A stretch of 64,000 nt of DNA, from the NCBI GenBank assembly GCA_022843805.1, contig JALHMY010000025.1:1-64000 (forward strand). The letters run 5' to 3'. The notes beneath the pieces are model-generated. The model was given only the letters and a program-made list of their open reading frames with translations. It was not told where the DNA came from and did no database searches. Position numbers and translations under genes: made by a program. This document shows, piece by piece, positions 9,496 to 18,806 of this stretch (position 1 is its first letter; each line of letters opens with the position of its first letter). The DNA is from Fuerstiella sp. Lineage in GTDB: Bacteria > Planctomycetota > Planctomycetia > Planctomycetales > Planctomycetaceae.

Positions 9496-9735
9496 TCAGC
9501 CAGCGATAAGTCCTGTCCGGGGATCTCTGCCGGCCTTTTGCATGATATTACCCCAGACCTCCGGAGTGAGCTGCTCAGCCTCATCAACAAGCAGGCGGGG
9601 AATATCTTCAACGACCGGAAATCGGAGACGTGTTTCAGGACTGGTGCTGACGAGAAAAGTGCCGTCCAGCACCAGTTCACGTTTCGAGCGGGGGCACACG
9701 AGAATGCTGCTGATTTTCTGAAACTCAAAGACCAT
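9496..9735 (-). CDS. Trm112-like (UPF0434/YcaR type) small protein
   Basis: A 79-residue protein. ILVCPRSKRELVLDG near the N-terminus and FPVVEDIPRLLVDEAEQL in the middle match the Trm112/YcaR family, which in other organisms forms small zinc-ribbon activators of methyltransferases. Only one of the usual Cys residues is evident (CPRSK), so zinc binding may be lost. It lies 43 bases upstream of the exported methyltransferase gene and 27 bases downstream of the isomerase gene on the same strand, so the three could be one transcript. Confidence 0.75.
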   Translation of the reverse strand: MVFEFQKISSILVCPRSKRELVLDGTFLVSTSPETRLRFPVVEDIPRLLVDEAEQLTPEVWGNIMQKAGRDPRTGLIAG

Positions 9736-9762
9736 GGGGCGACCTGCATTTCTTTAATGAAC

Positions 9763-10782
9763 TCAGAACCCGCGGAGTTCACGGATATCCGCAAATGTTC
9801 GAAGATTGTAGTCAATGCCCGCATAATCGAGGGCCGAACAGAGAACTCGAACGGCGACACCCATACCATCCGGGCCGCTGAATCCCCCAAATTGACCGCC
9901 TCCCTTGAGGTGCGGTTCGGTTTCGAGATAAAAGCCGGGAATACCCAGTTTCTTGAGGCGTTCCTGAATTGCCGGAAGCTGCTCCCTCAGATGTCGGAAA
10001 ATCAGTTCGTGGCCTGCGTCACCTTCATTGGCTGGCACAAAGTTCTTCAGCCGCTCCTCATCCACAACCCCGGTCCATTCCAGACTTGTGTCGACCCGAT
10101 AGTCTTTGACATGCATCCAGCCCAGCCAGGGGACGGTCACCTTATATTCTTCAAACACCTGGACCGGATTTTTGTTCTGGGCAGCGACGTTTCCACCGTC
10201 AAAAATCAACACCATGTTGGGGTGGTCCACGCGTTTGGCCAGTTCGGCCAGCAGCGGACCAGTTTCACCAACAAGATTGGGCTCAATCTCCAGCCCATAA
10301 ACCAGCCCCTCCTTCGCGCAGGCGTCTGTGATTTTGCGAATCTGGTCTGCCGCCTGCTCCAGATGGTCATGGGCTTTGGTACCACGAGGATGATAGAAGG
10401 AGAAACCGCGAATCAGGCGAGTGCCGAGTGTTTTCGCGACCTGGATTGTTCGAGCAACCTCGCCCTTCAGATAATCTTCAAATGGCACGAACTTATTGTG
10501 CGAGCCGTCGTCAACATTCAAAAGTTTGACCTTGCCAACTCGTGCACCAATGCTGGTCACACTGATACCGTATTCCGCATGATACTGTTTTAAACGTTCC
10601 AGCTTTTCAGGGCTCAGGTCAACGACATGTTCAATCTGTCCGTTGCCCAGGACATCGATAAAACGAGGGCTGTAATTGCGAAGCCCAATTGCGGATAAGG
10701 CCGTCATTTGCTCCAGCGCCGTTCGGTAATTGGCGGCTTCATCGGCAAATGCACTAATGATAACGGATGGCTTGCTGGCCAT
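9763..10782 (-). CDS. sugar phosphate isomerase/epimerase family protein
   Basis: A 339-residue TIM-barrel protein of the xylose isomerase-like/AP endonuclease 2 superfamily. It begins with SVIISAFADEAANYRTALE and includes GLEIEPN, LIFDGGNVAAQ and GWMHVKDYR, which carry the typical Glu, Asp and His metal ligands, with a late Glu in FYLETEPH. There is no signal peptide. Many planctomycete members sit beside Gfo/Idh/MocA oxidoreductases. Here such a gene (11154) is transcribed divergently 371 bases away. The substrate is not deducible; a keto-sugar or inosose is a reasonable guess. Confidence 0.8.
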   Translation of the reverse strand: MASKPSVIISAFADEAANYRTALEQMTALSAIGLRNYSPRFIDVLGNGQIEHVVDLSPEKLERLKQYHAEYGISVTSIGARVGKVKLLNVDDGSHNKFVPFEDYLKGEVARTIQVAKTLGTRLIRGFSFYHPRGTKAHDHLEQAADQIRKITDACAKEGLVYGLEIEPNLVGETGPLLAELAKRVDHPNMVLIFDGGNVAAQNKNPVQVFEEYKVTVPWLGWMHVKDYRVDTSLEWTGVVDEERLKNFVPANEGDAGHELIFRHLREQLPAIQERLKKLGIPGFYLETEPHLKGGGQFGGFSGPDGMGVAVRVLCSALDYAGIDYNLRTFADIRELRGF

Positions 10783-11153
10783 AGGCGGGGTCGTCTCCCA
10801 AACGGAATAATGGCAAAGAGGACGTCATGAAATCTGAAGTGGGCCGTTGTCTGGCCATCTGCATCAATGCTGATGCTGGCACACATTGTTCTTTGGATAG
10901 CCTCGCGATACAAGCGACACCGAAGGGAATGTGGTCTGCTCGACATCGCCCGTGGAAATCCGGGAAGAACGTGAAATCCGGGAAGAACGCAAAGCAAAAC
11001 GACAGGGATCCCGGCGGGCGGCATAACGGGACCGTTTTCGCTGCGGACAATTCTCACTACAATGCGCACCTCGTTGTGTGCGTTATTCCGCAAAACTCAA
11101 CCGGGGCGTTTCAGACGCAGAGAAGCGATGATCCCCCGCATCAGGGACTTGAA
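10783..11153. other. divergent intergenic region with 18-bp direct repeat
   Basis: A 371-base gap between divergent carbohydrate genes. A tandem duplication of the 17-18-base unit GAAATCCGGGAAGAACG lies at about 10957-10992. The plus-strand frame of the downstream Gfo/Idh gene is open back to 10827, but its translation is low-complexity and unlike the family. The ribosome binding site AGGGACTT just before ATG 11154 supports a non-coding reading of this stretch. Confidence 0.5.
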
Positions 11154-12395
11154 ATGAACAGCAGCAGCAGCCAGCGGCTTCAGCTTCGTGCCGGTATGGT
11201 CGGAATGGGAATGATTTTTGACGAAACGTACCGACCATTCTTTGAATCAGCTCATGTCCGTGGGATCTACGACCGCGTTTTCGGTGATATCGACGTTCCA
11301 CTCGTTGCTGTGGCATCGAAAACGGGTAAGCGGGCCGAGGCTTATAAACGCTCGGCCTCCGACCGAATTTCCGACTTCCGGAATTTTCATGGCGATGACG
11401 CGGTTACACAACTGCTCGGGCAGAATCTGAATTTCGCCTGCGTTGCAACGCCCGATGATCGACACTTTGAAGCAGCAAAGGCCGTTCTTGAAGCGGGCGT
11501 GCATTTGCTGGTGGAGAAACCATCAGTACTGTCACTCAGGCAGCTGGATGAGCTCGTTGCGATTGCTGAACGCAACAAAGTGCTGGCCCGAGTCGTTTAT
11601 CACAAGCTGCTGGATCCGGATCACAAAAAACTGCGTACTCTGGTGCACGACGACGTGCTGCAGCATGTAAACAACGGGTACTGCTCTCTGCTGGAACCCA
11701 AAGTGATTTCCGGATCGCAGTTCGGCGAATGGATCTCAGGACGCAACCCGGGAACCTATGTGGCTGTGCACTATATTAAGCTGATCGATTTCACATTTGG
11801 GGGCCGACTGAAAACCGTCAGCTGCTCCGGACAGCGTGGAATCGTCGGGCCGAAAGACGGCAATACATGGGACAGCGTTCAGCTGCGACTGATCTACGAA
11901 TACGGTGATGGTCGCGAGGCTGCGTTCGACATTCATACATCGTGGGTCACCCCCGACAATTTTCCAGGTTATGTTGAACAGGAAGTTCAGTTCCGGTTCG
12001 ACAATGGTGTCTGGAACGGACATTCCCGCAAGCGTGGAGTTGAATGCACGGTGGAAGGTCTGACGCCCATGAAGATGAAGACCACCATGAACAACCACTA
12101 CAATGGCACTTTTGTAGAGCCCTGGGGCGATCGTTCTCAGCGAGGATACGGGATTGAAGTCATTGACCGCTTCGCCAGGGAAGTCGCGTTCTTGGAATAT
12201 GGTGGTTCGAAAGCTGACCGCGACCAGAGACTGAGCAGCGTTCGCCAGCTCGCGTACGCTGATCTCAGCGCTGATCGCCAGGTTGTGGCGGCTGTGGAAG
12301 CCATGGAACTGATTCTGGAACAGCACGCAAAGGGGAACCCGGATTGCGTCGTACGATGCGAAGGTTCCTCCCTGCGTTTGTGCCAGCTGAAATAG
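11154..12395 (+). CDS. Gfo/Idh/MocA family oxidoreductase
   Basis: A 413-residue cytoplasmic NAD(P)-dependent oxidoreductase. The Rossmann motif is slightly unusual (AGMVGMGMIFDE, about 14-25). CVATPDDRHFEAA and the conserved Lys of VEKPSVLS follow, and the C-terminal alpha/beta substrate domain contains YHKLLDP. These enzymes oxidise or reduce sugars and inositols. The start at 11154 is preceded by AGGGACTTGAA at good spacing. The gene converges on an NTF2-like gene. It may work with the divergent isomerase/epimerase; that is inferred from position only. Confidence 0.85.
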   Translation: MNSSSSQRLQLRAGMVGMGMIFDETYRPFFESAHVRGIYDRVFGDIDVPLVAVASKTGKRAEAYKRSASDRISDFRNFHGDDAVTQLLGQNLNFACVATPDDRHFEAAKAVLEAGVHLLVEKPSVLSLRQLDELVAIAERNKVLARVVYHKLLDPDHKKLRTLVHDDVLQHVNNGYCSLLEPKVISGSQFGEWISGRNPGTYVAVHYIKLIDFTFGGRLKTVSCSGQRGIVGPKDGNTWDSVQLRLIYEYGDGREAAFDIHTSWVTPDNFPGYVEQEVQFRFDNGVWNGHSRKRGVECTVEGLTPMKMKTTMNNHYNGTFVEPWGDRSQRGYGIEVIDRFAREVAFLEYGGSKADRDQRLSSVRQLAYADLSADRQVVAAVEAMELILEQHAKGNPDCVVRCEGSSLRLCQLK

Positions 12396-12447
12396 TGCTC
12401 TGCCGGGATCCTGCGCTGGCAGGAGTTCCCGGCTCACGGATTGCAGC

Positions 12448-12921
12448 TCACGGATTAACTGGTGCGGGCAGTCGGCAGGACTGCCACGCCAGAAATCGCC
12501 ACTGGCCTTTTTCCTCCCGCCACACGGCGAGATAGCTCAGAACACTGTCCATTTTTCCGGAAGCGCTTTCTGTCTGAAAACGCGCCTGCCCGGAAACAAG
12601 CGCAATCCCTGGGGCCGGAATCGAGATGTTTCGTTCCTTGTGGTCGTACCCCAGATATTTTGTTTTTCCGGCGACCAGCAGTTCAACGAAAGAAGTCTTC
12701 GTATCAACAACACCGTTGGAGTGTGCGTAACGCAGTTCGTCGGAAAAAATTGCCGTTAATTTCTCACGGTCCGGCGAACGCATTGCCGCGATGCGAGCGT
12801 CATCGGCCGCCTGGACGGCAGCGATCTTCGGGTCTTCGGGCTTAGCGTTCTGCGCCTGTACGTACGGTGAAATTCCGAATACAGATGCAAGTACAAGACA
12901 CAGCGATGCGGTCGTTTTCAT
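12448..12921 (-). CDS. exported NTF2-like protein (DUF4440 type)
   Basis: A 157-residue protein. Residues 1-23 form a Sec signal peptide ending in VQAQ. The rest is a single SnoaL/NTF2-like cone fold of the DUF4440 kind, with the pattern LTAIFSDELRYAHSNG and the final WRFLAWQSCRLP. Such proteins are ketosteroid-isomerase-like and often of unknown function. The promoter is probably in 12922-13000, next to the 38-bp repeat array. Confidence 0.75.
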   Translation of the reverse strand: MKTTASLCLVLASVFGISPYVQAQNAKPEDPKIAAVQAADDARIAAMRSPDREKLTAIFSDELRYAHSNGVVDTKTSFVELLVAGKTKYLGYDHKERNISIPAPGIALVSGQARFQTESASGKMDSVLSYLAVWREEKGQWRFLAWQSCRLPAPVNP

Positions 12922-13527
12922 TTACCTGATTCCTTAATCCTGTTAATAAAGTGGGTGTGTTGGCTGGGAACGATGACCTGGAATTAGGCGAGCGGCAAAG
13001 TTGTTTTTACCGGTAGGGCGAAGGTCCTGCCGAGCCTTTTTCTTTACTGGGAGGGCGAGGCTCCCGCCGAGCTTTTTTTATCGGGAGGGCGAGGCTCCTG
13101 CCGAGCCGAGCTTTACACGGCTCAGCAGGAGCTTCGCCCTCCCATCTGCTTTTCACGGCTCAGCAGGAGCTTCGCCCTCCCGTTTGCTTTTCACGGCTCA
13201 GCAGGAGCTTCGCCCTCCCATTTGCTTTTCACGGCTCAGCAGGAGCTTCGCCCTCCCATTTGCTATTCACGGCTCAGCGGGAGCTTCGCCCTCCCGTCTG
13301 CTGTTCACGGCTCAGCGGGAGCTTCGCCCTCCCGTTTGCTTTTCTCGGCTCAGCAGGAGCTTCGCCCTCCCATTTGCTTTTCACGGCTCAGCAGGAGCTT
13401 CGCCCTCCCATTTGCTTTACACGGCTCAGCAGGAGCTTCGCCCTCCCGTTTGCTTTTCACGGCTCAGCAGGAGCTTCGCCCTCCCATTTGCCGCGTTGAT
13501 TGGTATGTTTTCAACTGCCGGTCGCCT
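12922..13527. repeat. 38-bp tandem repeat array with inverted leader units
   Basis: Ten copies of a 38-base unit begin at 13116, 13154, 13192, 13230, 13268, 13306, 13344, 13382, 13420 and 13458, each opening with CACGGCTCAGCAGGAGCTTC or a close variant and containing GCCCTCCC. Three copies in the opposite orientation precede them at about 13011-13110, with the reverse-complement core GGGAGGGCGAGGCTCCTGCC. The two blocks meet head to head near 13112, so a long hairpin or cruciform can form. There are no unique spacers, so this is not CRISPR. The unit has no stop in any plus frame, and 38 is not a multiple of three, which creates spurious long open frames. 12922-13010 shows nothing else clear. 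Confidence 0.9.
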
Positions 13528-14835
13528 TTACCAGTCTACCACTGACCCGTCAATTGGATCGAAAGTTTGTTTGTTCTGCCAGTCGTGACCGATCAAGTCT
13601 TTCAGGGCATCTTCGTCGACTTCGATGCCCAGACCGGGACCGACCGGCACATCAATGTAACCGTCGCGGACTTTAAAGGGCTGTTTCAGATATCCTTCAC
13701 CGAGGCTTACCTGTTCCTGACACAGGAAGTTGGGAATGGCCGCGGCGATCTGCAGACCGGCTGCGAGGGAGATGGGGCCGAGAGGATTATGTGGTGCGAT
13801 GGCCGCATAGTAAGACTCGGCCATTCCCGCGATCAGACGCACTTCAGTGATTCCTCCGGCATGACACAGGTCAGGCTGCAGGATTGAAGCGGCGCCTTTT
13901 TCCAGAATTTCCCGGAAGCCCCATTTTGTAAAGATTCGTTCGCCCGTTGCGATGGGCAGATGAGTTGAACGGGCAATCTCGGCCATGACATCGACGTTCT
14001 GGCACGCAACCGGTTCTTCAATAAACATCGGCTGGTAAGGTTCGTACGCCCTGATCAGCAGTTTGGCGTTCTGAGGGCTGATGGCACCATGGAAATCGAT
14101 TCCGATATCCACATCATTGCCGCCCGCTTCACGCAGGGCGGCAAATGCATCGACAGCCTGAGCGATAAAGGCGGGAGAAGCGACGATACCCGACCGAGTC
14201 GAATTCTGCACGCCCGTCTTGAATGCTCGAAATCCTTCGGCCTTTCGCTGCTGAAGCATCTCCGGAGACCGAGCGTGAGCATACACGCGAACTCGTCCTC
14301 GGGTCGGGCCCCCCAGCAATTCATAGACGGGCACTCCCAGAGCCTTACCCTTGATATCCCAGAGCGCCATATCGATTCCACTGATGGCACTGGTCAGTAC
14401 CGGACCACCCCGATAGAACGCATGTCGATACATGGCCTGCCAGTGATGAGTAATATCCCGGGGATCTTTACCGATCAAATATTCTCCCAGTTCCTCAATT
14501 GCCGTGGCTACCGTTTTGGCGCGGCCCTCAACAATTGGTTCTCCCCAGCCGACGATGCCAGCGTCGGTATGGATTTTCAGAAACAGCCATCGCGGTTTAA
14601 TGAGCATTGTCTCAAGCTTTGTTACCCGCATTTTATCCCGATGCATGGGCATCGTATTGACGATTGATGGCTCAATCAGCAGAGGCTCCGCTGCACCATA
14701 CGCAGGCCCCTGAGCCGGAGGCTTTTCCTGCCCCGTCGCCATCAGAGCCCATCCGCCCAAAGCTGATCCGGTTCCTGCAATTGCCGTTTGCAGAAATCTG
14801 CGTCGGTCACGATGCGGACGATGAGTAAACGTCAT
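13528..14835 (-). CDS. Tat-exported galactonate dehydratase-like enolase superfamily protein
   Basis: A 435-residue protein of the mandelate racemase/muconate lactonising group. A Tat signal is visible at the N-terminus (DRRRFLQTAIAG, then a hydrophobic stretch). The N-terminal capping domain contains VGWGEPIVEGRA, and the barrel carries the metal ligands in GIDFHG, FIEEPV and ATGERIF, then DLCHAGG and PHNPLGP. This resembles D-galactonate dehydratase, which yields 2-keto-3-deoxygalactonate. Tat export suggests periplasmic sugar-acid dehydration. Substrate assignment is tentative. The ATG at 14835 is preferred over 14853 because the Tat motif follows closely. Confidence 0.8.
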   Translation of the reverse strand: MTFTHRPHRDRRRFLQTAIAGTGSALGGWALMATGQEKPPAQGPAYGAAEPLLIEPSIVNTMPMHRDKMRVTKLETMLIKPRWLFLKIHTDAGIVGWGEPIVEGRAKTVATAIEELGEYLIGKDPRDITHHWQAMYRHAFYRGGPVLTSAISGIDMALWDIKGKALGVPVYELLGGPTRGRVRVYAHARSPEMLQQRKAEGFRAFKTGVQNSTRSGIVASPAFIAQAVDAFAALREAGGNDVDIGIDFHGAISPQNAKLLIRAYEPYQPMFIEEPVACQNVDVMAEIARSTHLPIATGERIFTKWGFREILEKGAASILQPDLCHAGGITEVRLIAGMAESYYAAIAPHNPLGPISLAAGLQIAAAIPNFLCQEQVSLGEGYLKQPFKVRDGYIDVPVGPGLGIEVDEDALKDLIGHDWQNKQTFDPIDGSVVDW

Positions 14836-15201
14836 TGAGTTTCTCCTGAGCACGGGAATTCAGAGGCGAAAAGGATTTCCGTCGCAATGATCAATAGGTC
14901 GTTTTCGACCCCCGCAGATCATATCCTGGCAATATGTTCAGTGACAAATGGTCAGCGCCTGTAACACGGGCAAAAATTGTCCTCACCTTTCCGATGCGAG
15001 CAACAGGGGTTGCAATGAATTGTCGACAGCAGCGGTGTCGACCAGCGGAGTGGCGTGGATCGTGTCCCGGATGCCGAGACAACCGGCAAACGACTGATTA
15101 CAATGACCGGGGACAAATGTTCTGATAGTCATGTGTTCCGGTTTAATTTTTGTCTGTCTTATGTCCGGTTTCCTTCACCTCTGAAACGCAAAGCACACTC
15201 G
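14836..15201. other. divergent intergenic region
   Basis: A 366-base gap between two divergent exported carbohydrate genes. It contains several direct oddities, such as repeated GACAAATG near 14941 and 15112, but no recognisable promoter, hairpin or RNA gene. The downstream frame is open back to 15055 without family-like sequence. Confidence 0.4.
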
Positions 15202-17145
15202 ATGAATGTTTCCAATCGACCTCTGCTGCTGCTCACCGCAATCATTATTCTTGTATCAGAAGCGACCTGTCTGGCTGACAATGCGACGAATGGCCTGACC
15301 GAAGCGGAACGCCGGGGCGGCTGGAAAATGCTGTTTGATGGTCAAACAACCAGCGGATGGCGCAACTACCGAGCTGACCGGATCAGTGATGGCTGGAAAG
15401 TTGCAGACGGTGTGCTCAGTCGCATTGGCGAAAAGGCGGGCGACATTGTCAGCAGTGAGCAATACGAGAATTTTGAGTTGTCGCTTGAATATCGCATTTC
15501 AAAGGGTGGCAACAGCGGGCTGATGTTTCATGTGACGGAAGATCAGCCGCAGCCATGGCACAGCGGTCCGGAAGTGCAGATTCAGGACAACGTCGATGGG
15601 CGAGATCCGCAAAAGGCTGGCTGGCTTTATCAGCTTTACAAACCGGTCAAACCCGAGTGGGCCATTCAGTTTGAAAATCAGGTTGGTTTCAAGGGAAGCG
15701 ACATGGACGATGCGACTCGTCCTGCCGGAGAATGGAATCACCTCTATCTGCGAATCTCACCTCGACAGTGCGAAGTCGCCGTCAACGGTGTGAGCTACTA
15801 CTACTTTCTTAAGGGCAATGACGAGTGGAATCAGCGAGTTGCTGCAAGCAAGTTTGCTGCATTCCCGCAGTTTGGCAAGGCGAAGAAAGGGCACATTTGT
15901 CTGCAGGATCACGGTAACCCGGTCTCGTTCCGCAATATCAAAGTACGAGTACTGTCTGCTGATGGGGGTGTGACTGATCCGGTTGATGGTCAGTTGCCGC
16001 TGAAGGGACAGCTGGCCTTTCCTGAACTCAAATGGGAAGGTTTTGAGGGTGTTGATGAAGATGGACGGATCGTGACGCTGCGGCCCATGGTGCTGACTCA
16101 TGCGGGTGATGGCAGCAATCGAAATTTTGTAGCCACACAGCGAGGAACCATTTACGTTTTTCCAAATGATCCAAAGGCCACACAGGCTACGCTGTTCATG
16201 GACATTCGCAGCCGCGTTCACGACTGGCGAAAGGATAACGAAGAAGGGTTGCTGGGTTTCGCATTTCATCCTGACTATTCAAAGAACGGCCGGTTCTTTG
16301 TGTATTACAGTTCGGCTGCTGAGCCGCGAATGTCCATCGTTTCTCGCTTTAACGTCTCAGCAACAGATCCGAATCGAGCGGATCCGGACAGCGAACAGAT
16401 CATCATGAAGATTCCGCAGCCGTTTTCGAATCATAATGGTGGTTCGATAGCCTTTGGAAAAGACGGTTATCTGTACATTGCTTTGGGTGACGGAGGCGGG
16501 CGAAACGACCCCCTGGGACATGGTCAGAATCTGAGCACCTGGATGGGCTCTCTTCTTCGGATTGATGTTAATCGACAGGAGGAAGGCAGGAATTATGCGA
16601 TTCCAGCCGACAACCCATTCCTTAAGCGGGAGGGTGCACTTCCGGAAATCTATGCTTATGGGTTCCGAAATATCTGGCGTATGAGTGTCGACCGTAAAAC
16701 GGGCGATATCTGGGCGGCTGACGTTGGGCAGGATTTCTGGGAAGAAATCAACATCGTCCAGAGTGGCGGCAACTATGGCTGGAGCATTCGCGAGGCATCG
16801 TATCCGTTTAACAACAAGTCATTCGAACCGGCCGATCCGCCCCTCTCACCAGTTTGGGAATACGATCATCAGATTGGCAAATCCATCACGGGCGGCTTTG
16901 TTTATCGCGGATCGCGGCTGCCGGAAATGGAGGGGATGTATGTGTATGCCGACTTTATCAGCGGGAAGATCTGGGCGCTGAAGTACGACGATTCGACTGG
17001 CAAAGTGACATCGAATCTTGGAATTGCCACAACCGGTTTCCCCGTGCTGGCGTTTGGGGAAGACGAGCAAGGCGAATTGTATTACACGCTTGAGACCGTT
17101 GATGGCAAAGGGATTTATCGATTTGTCAGGGCGGAGCAGAAGTGA
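15202..17145 (+). CDS. exported fusion: DUF1080 domain plus glucose/sorbosone dehydrogenase-like propeller
   Basis: A 647-residue secreted protein. Residues 1-25 are a Sec signal peptide ending LADN. Residues about 35-255 form a DUF1080 (3-keto-disaccharide hydrolase, concanavalin-like) domain with GWKMLFDGQTTSGWRNY and GNSGLMFHV. Residues about 275-640 form a six-bladed propeller of the PQQ-dependent soluble aldose dehydrogenase (GSDH/YliI) type with GLLGFAFHPDY, HNGGSIAFGKDGYLYIALGD and YAYGFRNIWRMS. The pairing suggests binding or trimming of a keto-sugar next to sugar oxidation in the periplasm. ATG 15202 starts the signal peptide. No second gene follows closely. Confidence 0.85.
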   Translation: MNVSNRPLLLLTAIIILVSEATCLADNATNGLTEAERRGGWKMLFDGQTTSGWRNYRADRISDGWKVADGVLSRIGEKAGDIVSSEQYENFELSLEYRISKGGNSGLMFHVTEDQPQPWHSGPEVQIQDNVDGRDPQKAGWLYQLYKPVKPEWAIQFENQVGFKGSDMDDATRPAGEWNHLYLRISPRQCEVAVNGVSYYYFLKGNDEWNQRVAASKFAAFPQFGKAKKGHICLQDHGNPVSFRNIKVRVLSADGGVTDPVDGQLPLKGQLAFPELKWEGFEGVDEDGRIVTLRPMVLTHAGDGSNRNFVATQRGTIYVFPNDPKATQATLFMDIRSRVHDWRKDNEEGLLGFAFHPDYSKNGRFFVYYSSAAEPRMSIVSRFNVSATDPNRADPDSEQIIMKIPQPFSNHNGGSIAFGKDGYLYIALGDGGGRNDPLGHGQNLSTWMGSLLRIDVNRQEEGRNYAIPADNPFLKREGALPEIYAYGFRNIWRMSVDRKTGDIWAADVGQDFWEEINIVQSGGNYGWSIREASYPFNNKSFEPADPPLSPVWEYDHQIGKSITGGFVYRGSRLPEMEGMYVYADFISGKIWALKYDDSTGKVTSNLGIATTGFPVLAFGEDEQGELYYTLETVDGKGIYRFVRAEQK

Positions 17146-17267
17146 AACCAGCATGCAATCTGACGGAGGATCCATTAAGATGTCATGCGGGTAAGATGCC
17201 ATGCGGGCCAAAACGTTGAGCTCGACTGTGCGTCGACTGCGTGTGTCGTTCTTTGGGTTAGAGCTGC

Positions 17268-18623
17268 ATGTTGCCAATGTCCTCCGGTCTTCTGAATGAC
17301 GGTCAGCGGGCTGCGCGGGAATTTGCGGTCGACGTTGTAAAGAGGCTGCGAGCAGCGGGATTCGAAGCTCTGTGGGCTGGCGGATGTGTGCGAGATTCGT
17401 TGCTGGGGAAGATTCCCAAAGATTACGACGTCGCATCGTCTGCGACTCCCGAGCAGGTAATTGGCCTGTTTGGCGTGCGTCGCACAGTTCCCGTCGGAGC
17501 CAGTTTTGGCGTGGTGATGGTACTGGGACCAACTGCACTTTCCGGTCAGGTTGAAGTCGCTGCGTTCCGAAGTGACGGACAATATATTGACGGCCGGCGT
17601 CCGGAGTCAGTGCGATATTCCACTCCGGCTGAAGATGCTGCGAGGCGGGATTTCACAATCAACGGCATGTTTTATGATCCGCTGGCAGACCGGGTCATCG
17701 ACTATGTGGGAGGACGTGAAGATCTCGCGGCGGGAGTTGTGAGAGCGATCGGCAACCCTGCAGATCGATTCGCTGAAGATAAACTACGGATGCTGCGAGC
17801 CGTTCGCTTTACCGCCGCCTTTGGGTTCGAAATGGATTCGGGTACAGAAACTGCCATTCGGCACTGCAGCCGGCATTTGAATCAGGTCAGCATTGAACGC
17901 ATCACGCAGGAGCTGCGGCGAATGCTGGCACATTTTAGCCGCGAGCGATCTTTTCGGCTGCTGCATCAGACTCAGCTGCTGCCTGCCATTTTCCCGGCTG
18001 TGTTTGGAACAGAAGCGGGCTTTGAAAACGGGGATTTGGGAGTCACCACTGAAGATCGGGAAACTCGCATCCGGAACGCTTATCAGCTGCTGGCCAGTCT
18101 TTCGGGCGACGAGTTTGAGCCTGCATTGTGCGGAATTTTACTGAGTCTTTATCAGGCGGGAGAAAGGGACAGTCTGCGGGTAAAGCGGATTCGTGAACAG
18201 TGTGTGCGGCTGAAATTGTCAGGAAAAGAGACGGACTTCGTGACATGGCTGGCGGAATCGCAGCAGTTACTGAAGAATGCGTCCACCCTTCCTCTGCACC
18301 TGCTGAAACGCATTCTGTCGGATGAAAGGGTGGAAGGTTTGCTGAATCTGATCAGTGCAATTGCCAGATCTTCCGGCGATCCGCCAGTGGACGCCGAGTA
18401 TTGTCGGCGATACCTTTCCGGGGTTTCGAGGGAGCGACTTTGGCCGGCTCCGCTTTTGAATGGTCGGGATCTTAAGGAATTTGGTGTCGCAGAGGGGGCA
18501 GAATTTGGAAGGATTCTGCAAATCATTCGCCAGGAGCAGCTCGACGAACTCCTGCTGAACCGAGACCAGGCGCTGAAGCGGCTGGGTGAACTGATTCAGT
18601 CGAGTGAAAATGAAATGAAATGA
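17268..18623 (+). CDS. cca: CCA-adding tRNA nucleotidyltransferase / poly(A) polymerase family
   Basis: A 451-residue class II nucleotidyltransferase. The head motif GGCVRDSLLGKIPKDYDVAS (about 37-56) holds the two catalytic Asp residues (DYD). It continues with RRDFTINGMFYDP, DYVGGREDL and RMLRAVRF, which bind the nucleotide and the tRNA head. A helical C-terminal domain follows. It adds CCA to tRNA 3' ends, although a poly(A) polymerase or a split A- or CC-adding role cannot be excluded from sequence. The start could be 17268 or the ATG at 17277. Confidence 0.85.
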   Translation: MLPMSSGLLNDGQRAAREFAVDVVKRLRAAGFEALWAGGCVRDSLLGKIPKDYDVASSATPEQVIGLFGVRRTVPVGASFGVVMVLGPTALSGQVEVAAFRSDGQYIDGRRPESVRYSTPAEDAARRDFTINGMFYDPLADRVIDYVGGREDLAAGVVRAIGNPADRFAEDKLRMLRAVRFTAAFGFEMDSGTETAIRHCSRHLNQVSIERITQELRRMLAHFSRERSFRLLHQTQLLPAIFPAVFGTEAGFENGDLGVTTEDRETRIRNAYQLLASLSGDEFEPALCGILLSLYQAGERDSLRVKRIREQCVRLKLSGKETDFVTWLAESQQLLKNASTLPLHLLKRILSDERVEGLLNLISAIARSSGDPPVDAEYCRRYLSGVSRERLWPAPLLNGRDLKEFGVAEGAEFGRILQIIRQEQLDELLLNRDQALKRLGELIQSSENEMK

Positions 18624-18806
18624 TTAATTGAGCGAGTTGATTTCAGCAGCAAAGATACGCTGCCAAATTCGGCGTCGTTCAAAAATGAGACATTGGTTCT
18701 GTGCAGAGTAGCAGGCGAGGAGCGTTGTTGGCTGGCTGATTCAGACTCACTGGATCAGCATGAAATTTGCATCATCAGGTGTTTGTACGAAGGTATTGTC
18801 AGAGAT

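Noticed and set aside
10827-11153. N-terminal extension of the Gfo/Idh gene
   Set aside because: Low-complexity translation unlike the family; a good ribosome binding site precedes ATG 11154.
13116-13490. Candidate CRISPR array
   Set aside because: Units are contiguous 38-bp copies with no unique spacers, and no cas gene is nearby.
13001-13588. Long open frame over the 38-bp repeats (about 195 residues)
   Set aside because: It is a product of a stop-free repeat in all plus frames; no start signal or family match, and it overlaps the end of the dehydratase gene.
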